A stretch of 11,421 nucleotides of DNA. Origin: Tieghemiomyces parasiticus (lineage: Eukaryota; Kickxellomycota; Dimargaritomycetes; Dimargaritales; Dimargaritaceae). The notes below the pieces were generated by a model, which was not told the origin of the DNA, did no database searches, and saw only the letters and a program-made list of their open reading frames with translations. The stretch lies in the NCBI GenBank assembly GCA_027575765.1, contig JANBPT010001274.1, forward strand, positions 1 to 11,421, given 5' to 3'. Of the stretch, positions 8,481 to 11,421 are shown piece after piece. The translations under genes and the position numbers were made by a program. Every line of letters starts with the position of its first letter. Position 1 is the first letter of the stretch.

Positions 8481-8492
8481 ATTGGCTATAAT
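8481..8492 (+). promoter_or_regulatory. Inverted CCAAT box fused to TATAAT
   Basis: ATTGG (CCAAT on the other strand) at 8481-8485 is followed at once by CTATAAT. The element sits about 40 bp before the pseudokinase ATG, so it could set a short 5' leader. Confidence 0.25.
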
Positions 8493-8530
8493 TCTCCCCC
8501 ATAGTCTAGAGGACCACAGTATTCTTATCC

Positions 8531-9295
8531 ATGGACTGTTCATATGTATCCGACCGCAGCCTTTACTTCGAGCAGGATGTGTATGGCGTGGACGGCAAGC
8601 GTGCCTACACCTGTTACATCTTTGTCGATAACAGAAACCCGGGCGTCCTTCAGCATGCCAAAAGTAACGAGTATCGTCCAATCCATCTTCTTACAGGCTC
8701 CCCCATGGCCGACAACTCGTTGCAGCCCCGAGTAGCTACATTTGGACACTACATTACTGAACGCCCCTCGCCAGGTCGGTTTCACTTCAAGACCTGTGTA
8801 ACGCCGGAGGGGCGACCCCGGGGTGGCCCCGAAAACCTTGGTATGTACCGCGAGATCACCGCCCTTGAAATGATCCACCGTCAGGGACCCCTACCCAGTG
8901 TATCCCAATACCACGGGTGCATCATTATCAATGGGGAGATCGTGGGGGTCTGTAAGGACCGCATTGCCCATACTCTGCCCTCGGCCCTGGAATCCCAACT
9001 CATACCGGATATCAACTGGTTCATCCAACAGGTCCGCCACGGAATCGATGCCATCCATAGTTTCGGGTTTGCCCATAATGCAATCTGCGGTGAAAATATT
9101 ATGGTCACCGAGAACGGGCAGCCCCGAATCACCAATTTTACTTCAGCTCTGCCCCTTGGCCAGTACCTGCCAAATTTCTCCCAAGTCGATAGCCACGGAG
9201 CCCATCGGATAAGCCGCTATGCAACCCCTAGCCGAGACCACTGTGCGCTCCAAGCCCTGCAGGACTACCTTATCGAGCACCAAGCCAGGCGATAA
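8531..9295 (+). CDS. Kinase-fold protein without catalytic aspartates (probable pseudokinase), 254 aa
   Basis: Intronless frame from ATG (first Met after an in-frame TAG at 8507-8509) to TAA 9293-9295; strong GC3 bias. About 65 N-terminal residues of unknown type precede a kinase-like core. FHFK (84-87) matches the ATP-site Lys strand, and REITALEMI (107-115) the helix-C Glu. EIVGVC (136-141) fits the strand leading to the hinge. HSFGFAHNAICGENIMV (176-191) is the catalytic loop, with HRD replaced by H182-N-A184 while the metal-binding Asn (N189) stays. RITNFTSA (199-206) stands where DFG should be, with N202-F-T. An RD-x(n)-AL helix-F-like stretch (235-247) ends the protein, so most of the C-lobe is missing. 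Known: loss of both the HRD and DFG Asp normally abolishes phosphotransfer. Inferred: a pseudokinase related to the fungal HND-type kinase-like families, possibly binding nucleotide or a partner kinase. It is not a broken copy in the simple sense, as the frame is intact. Function unknown. Confidence 0.75.
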   Translation: MDCSYVSDRSLYFEQDVYGVDGKRAYTCYIFVDNRNPGVLQHAKSNEYRPIHLLTGSPMADNSLQPRVATFGHYITERPSPGRFHFKTCVTPEGRPRGGPENLGMYREITALEMIHRQGPLPSVSQYHGCIIINGEIVGVCKDRIAHTLPSALESQLIPDINWFIQQVRHGIDAIHSFGFAHNAICGENIMVTENGQPRITNFTSALPLGQYLPNFSQVDSHGAHRISRYATPSRDHCALQALQDYLIEHQARR

Positions 9296-9313
9296 AAGTT
9301 CATTTTGGTATAC

Positions 9314-9319
9314 ATTAAA
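9314..9319 (+). terminator. Poly(A) signal candidate ATTAAA
   Basis: ATTAAA lies 19 bases after the pseudokinase stop, in a locally AT-rich 3' region. It is a common variant of AATAAA. Confidence 0.3.
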
Positions 9320-9561
9320 TACGTTATCTCTCGAATCCTTTTAACAATTCTAATACTAATCAACACACCGTATGAATATTGATGGGATTCGGGTTACGCA
9401 GCCTGTCCTTTTTATAATGGCAGGCCCGCCCAAAACCATCGAAAGACCTAGAACGAGACTGGCAGTAAACAGCAACACTAAAAACCCCTTTACACGTTAC
9501 CGATGGGGTTTAAACCCATCTGGGAAGATTCCCAACAGAGAAATCCTCACGACATACACAA

Positions 9562-9572
9562 CCCCCCCCCCC
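9562..9572. repeat. C11 homopolymer tract
   Basis: Eleven consecutive C in intergenic DNA. G8 tracts also occur at 6263-6270, 10034-10041 and 11345-11352, all outside the three firm genes. Confidence 0.8.
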
Positions 9573-9646
9573 AAATCTACGCCTCGAATGCCAGATTCAC
9601 ATTCCATCACCTAGGAGAGTCAAGGTTAAGCCCCCATTGAACTAAA

Positions 9647-9661
9647 AATAATAATAATAAT
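9647..9661. repeat. AAT microsatellite, five units
   Basis: Five perfect AAT units, preceded by further A residues, in the 3' intergenic region. Confidence 0.8.
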
Positions 9662-11421
9662 ATCCCAGCACCGAGTCCAAACGATATATTAAAGATGAAT
9701 GGCTTGTTAAATACGCCATTATGTACTTGTACAATTCGTACTTTGGTTTAATATTCCATTATTGTTTCCACCCGTTCGCTTGCCGTTCAACTAGGCTGAT
9801 TGAATCAGGCTTTACTCTCTTGATCTCCCCCCTCGGACTGCCCATCCCGTTACAACGTCACCTGTAAAGTCTTGCAGTTAGTTGTCTCCCGGATGCCGGC
9901 GAGACTATTGCCAGTGAGCCATGTCACTAATGATACACCAAAAGTTGGGTATAGCACAAAGCGGAAGTAACGTTGTGGAGTCTTTCTACAATCGATACGA
10001 TACGTAACTAATCGGAGCCCTAGACCAGACAGTGGGGGGGGTATCAGGCATGGTATTGGTGAAAAGTATGACAAAGCGCAAGCCCGATTCTTCGAACAGT
10101 CGAAGGGGAACTTGCTACAAATCGGCATTATACAAGTGAGGTGGCACATTTACGCCTAGGAATGATAATCAGAATGGTTCCCCGCGGCCGATGGTAATTC
10201 CGGTAGGGGTGTGTGGTCGGAATGGGGGAGCTAGTAACTGGGCGGTAGGGCCTTGAAGTATCATGTTAGATACGGCCAGCTACAATTCATATAAAAGAAA
10301 ACTAAGCTAAATAGGGTAGCCTAAATTTACTAAAACATAAACAAGCTTACAGCATCGAACGGGGGTTGGGGATTGTTAATTTGGATGTTAGCTGTCATTT
10401 ATTGAGTGGTAACCGTTGGGTCTTTTGTTCTTGAATAGCTGCCAGCATCAATCAGGTAACTAGCCAGCCTGGACTAGGGGAATCCAGGACGACAGGCCGT
10501 GGCGGGACCGGGCGCTGGCATGAATAGAAGGGCGGCTAAGTAGCCGCCGGAGCAAGGGTAGAGAAAAGAGGAGGTCCTAGAAGGATAGAAGGCGGCGGCA
10601 CCTGTAATGGAGGCATGTTCAAAGATCAGGAAGATTGAACCCCTATCGAAAAGGATAGATAGAATGTAGGTAAAAAATGGGGGGATAGTGGGAATAGATA
10701 AAAGTGTGAAGCCTAGAAAATGCAGACCACCAAATAGGTAGGCCATCATTGATCGTGATCAAGCTATGGCACCGAATGCGCGAAGGCGTGCATGCAGCAT
10801 CAACCAATGATCCAATGGAAATAACGTTGGGGAGGCATTATAATCGACCACAATGAGGTAGTGGTTCCCAATTAAATCTCAAGTAAAGGAAAATCAGCTT
10901 TATATATGAAGCCGACCTGAGATAACCTCCGGGCACTCCGTTATCAATATTGATATTCTTGGAGAAGGTGGCGTTGAGACCACTCTACTGATCAAAGCCA
11001 TTGGGCAGGGCAGGTTGAAGTGGTGGGATGGCCTCTGCATTAGTTCCCGGTCTAAACTGGTTGATAGCAGCAGGTCAGCCCAGCTGGTCTCCACCTCCTC
11101 CTCCCCAACGAACTTGCGTGGATAGGGAACGTGGTCGTTGTTCCTGAGGAGACTTGCGGGCCCGCGGGATGTCATCACGGGCTGGCCCCGTTCTGGGGCT
11201 GGTCTCAACTACACTATACTGAAACATAAGCTGGGGAAGGGCCGAAATCCAGTTCCCTCCAAGGCACACAACGAATAACTACCCTATCCCTTCCCTCCCT
11301 ACACAGCACCTCACCACATCCATTCGTACCTCGTGAGTCGCATTGGGGGGGGTTTAGAATGGATATCTGAGGGGAGGCATTACCGAGGTGACTAGAAATA
11401 CAGGCATTTCAAGCGTAGAGG

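Larger units (their letters stand above)
9320..11421. other. Right-hand intergenic region, no identified gene
   Basis: Mixed composition with AT-rich parts (9300-9780, 10260-10440) and a purine-biased stretch (about 10550-10740). An ATG frame at 9372-9614 (80 codons) crosses the C11 tract and looks like chance. At 10900-11208 both strands are open over the same DNA. The minus frame (ATG at 11175, 91 codons, includes YPRKFVGEEEVETSWADLL) and the plus frame (no ATG, includes GEGGVETTLLIKAIGQG) are both fairly protein-like, and neither is recognised. The minus frame could be the last exon of a gene entering from the right. Confidence 0.5.

Noticed and set aside
8262..8681. 139-codon minus-strand frame across the pseudokinase start
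   Set aside because: It is antisense to the clear pseudokinase gene and its codon pattern mirrors that gene.
9372..9614. 80-codon plus frame with ATG
   Set aside because: Runs through a C11 tract, has AT-type codon use unlike the firm genes, and shows no motif.
10625..10645. GGTTCAATC on the minus strand as a tRNA B-box
   Set aside because: The T-stem closing pair is wrong and no acceptor, D or anticodon arm can be formed upstream.
10474..10749. Hydrophobic 91-codon minus frame resembling a membrane protein
   Set aside because: The hydrophobicity follows from a purine-biased plus strand; no homology recognised and no promoter or codon support.

Overview
The window looks like nuclear DNA of a filamentous, early-diverging fungus. 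This is inferred from long intronless GC-rich genes set in large intergenic spaces, eukaryotic promoter and poly(A) motifs, no bacterial operon structure, and two protein families (a Tubby-C-like protein and a degenerate fungal kinase-fold protein) of kinds I associate with zygomycete-grade fungi. I cannot fix the lineage from sequence alone.

Three genes are well supported. (1) Minus strand, 3196 down to the left edge: a continuous frame of 1,065 codons that leaves the window before its stop. It encodes a Pro/Ser/Gln-rich nuclear protein with a homeodomain (residues 356-412), a TFIIS N-terminal-like (TND/LW) helical domain (about 580-693) and a PP1-docking RVxF motif (K945-V-T-F948). TND plus RVxF is the signature of PNUTS/Ref2/Ppn1, the PP1 scaffold of the transcription-termination and mRNA 3'-end-processing machinery. 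Adding a homeodomain gives the layout of plant LUMINIDEPENDENS. (2) Minus strand, 6955-6320: a 211-residue Tubby C-terminal-like protein. (3) Plus strand, 8531-9295: a 254-residue kinase-fold protein that has lost both catalytic aspartates, so a probable pseudokinase.

Genes 2 and 3 are transcribed away from each other across about 1.6 kb. Gene 1 points the same way as gene 2 and is separated from it by about 3.1 kb. The spaces 3197-6235, 6974-8360 and 9320-11421 hold no gene I can name. Two of them contain GC3-rich open stretches next to good splice-site-like motifs, so spliced genes may be hidden there. Promoter-like elements include a tandem pair of CRE/ATF-type sites upstream of gene 1, and TATA and CCAAT-type elements upstream of genes 2 and 3.

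I see no RNA gene, transposon, CRISPR array or virus. The genes do not form a visible pathway. The most interesting item is the homeodomain-PNUTS-like protein, whose homeodomain lacks the near-invariant Asn51. The second is the catalytically dead kinase-like protein.
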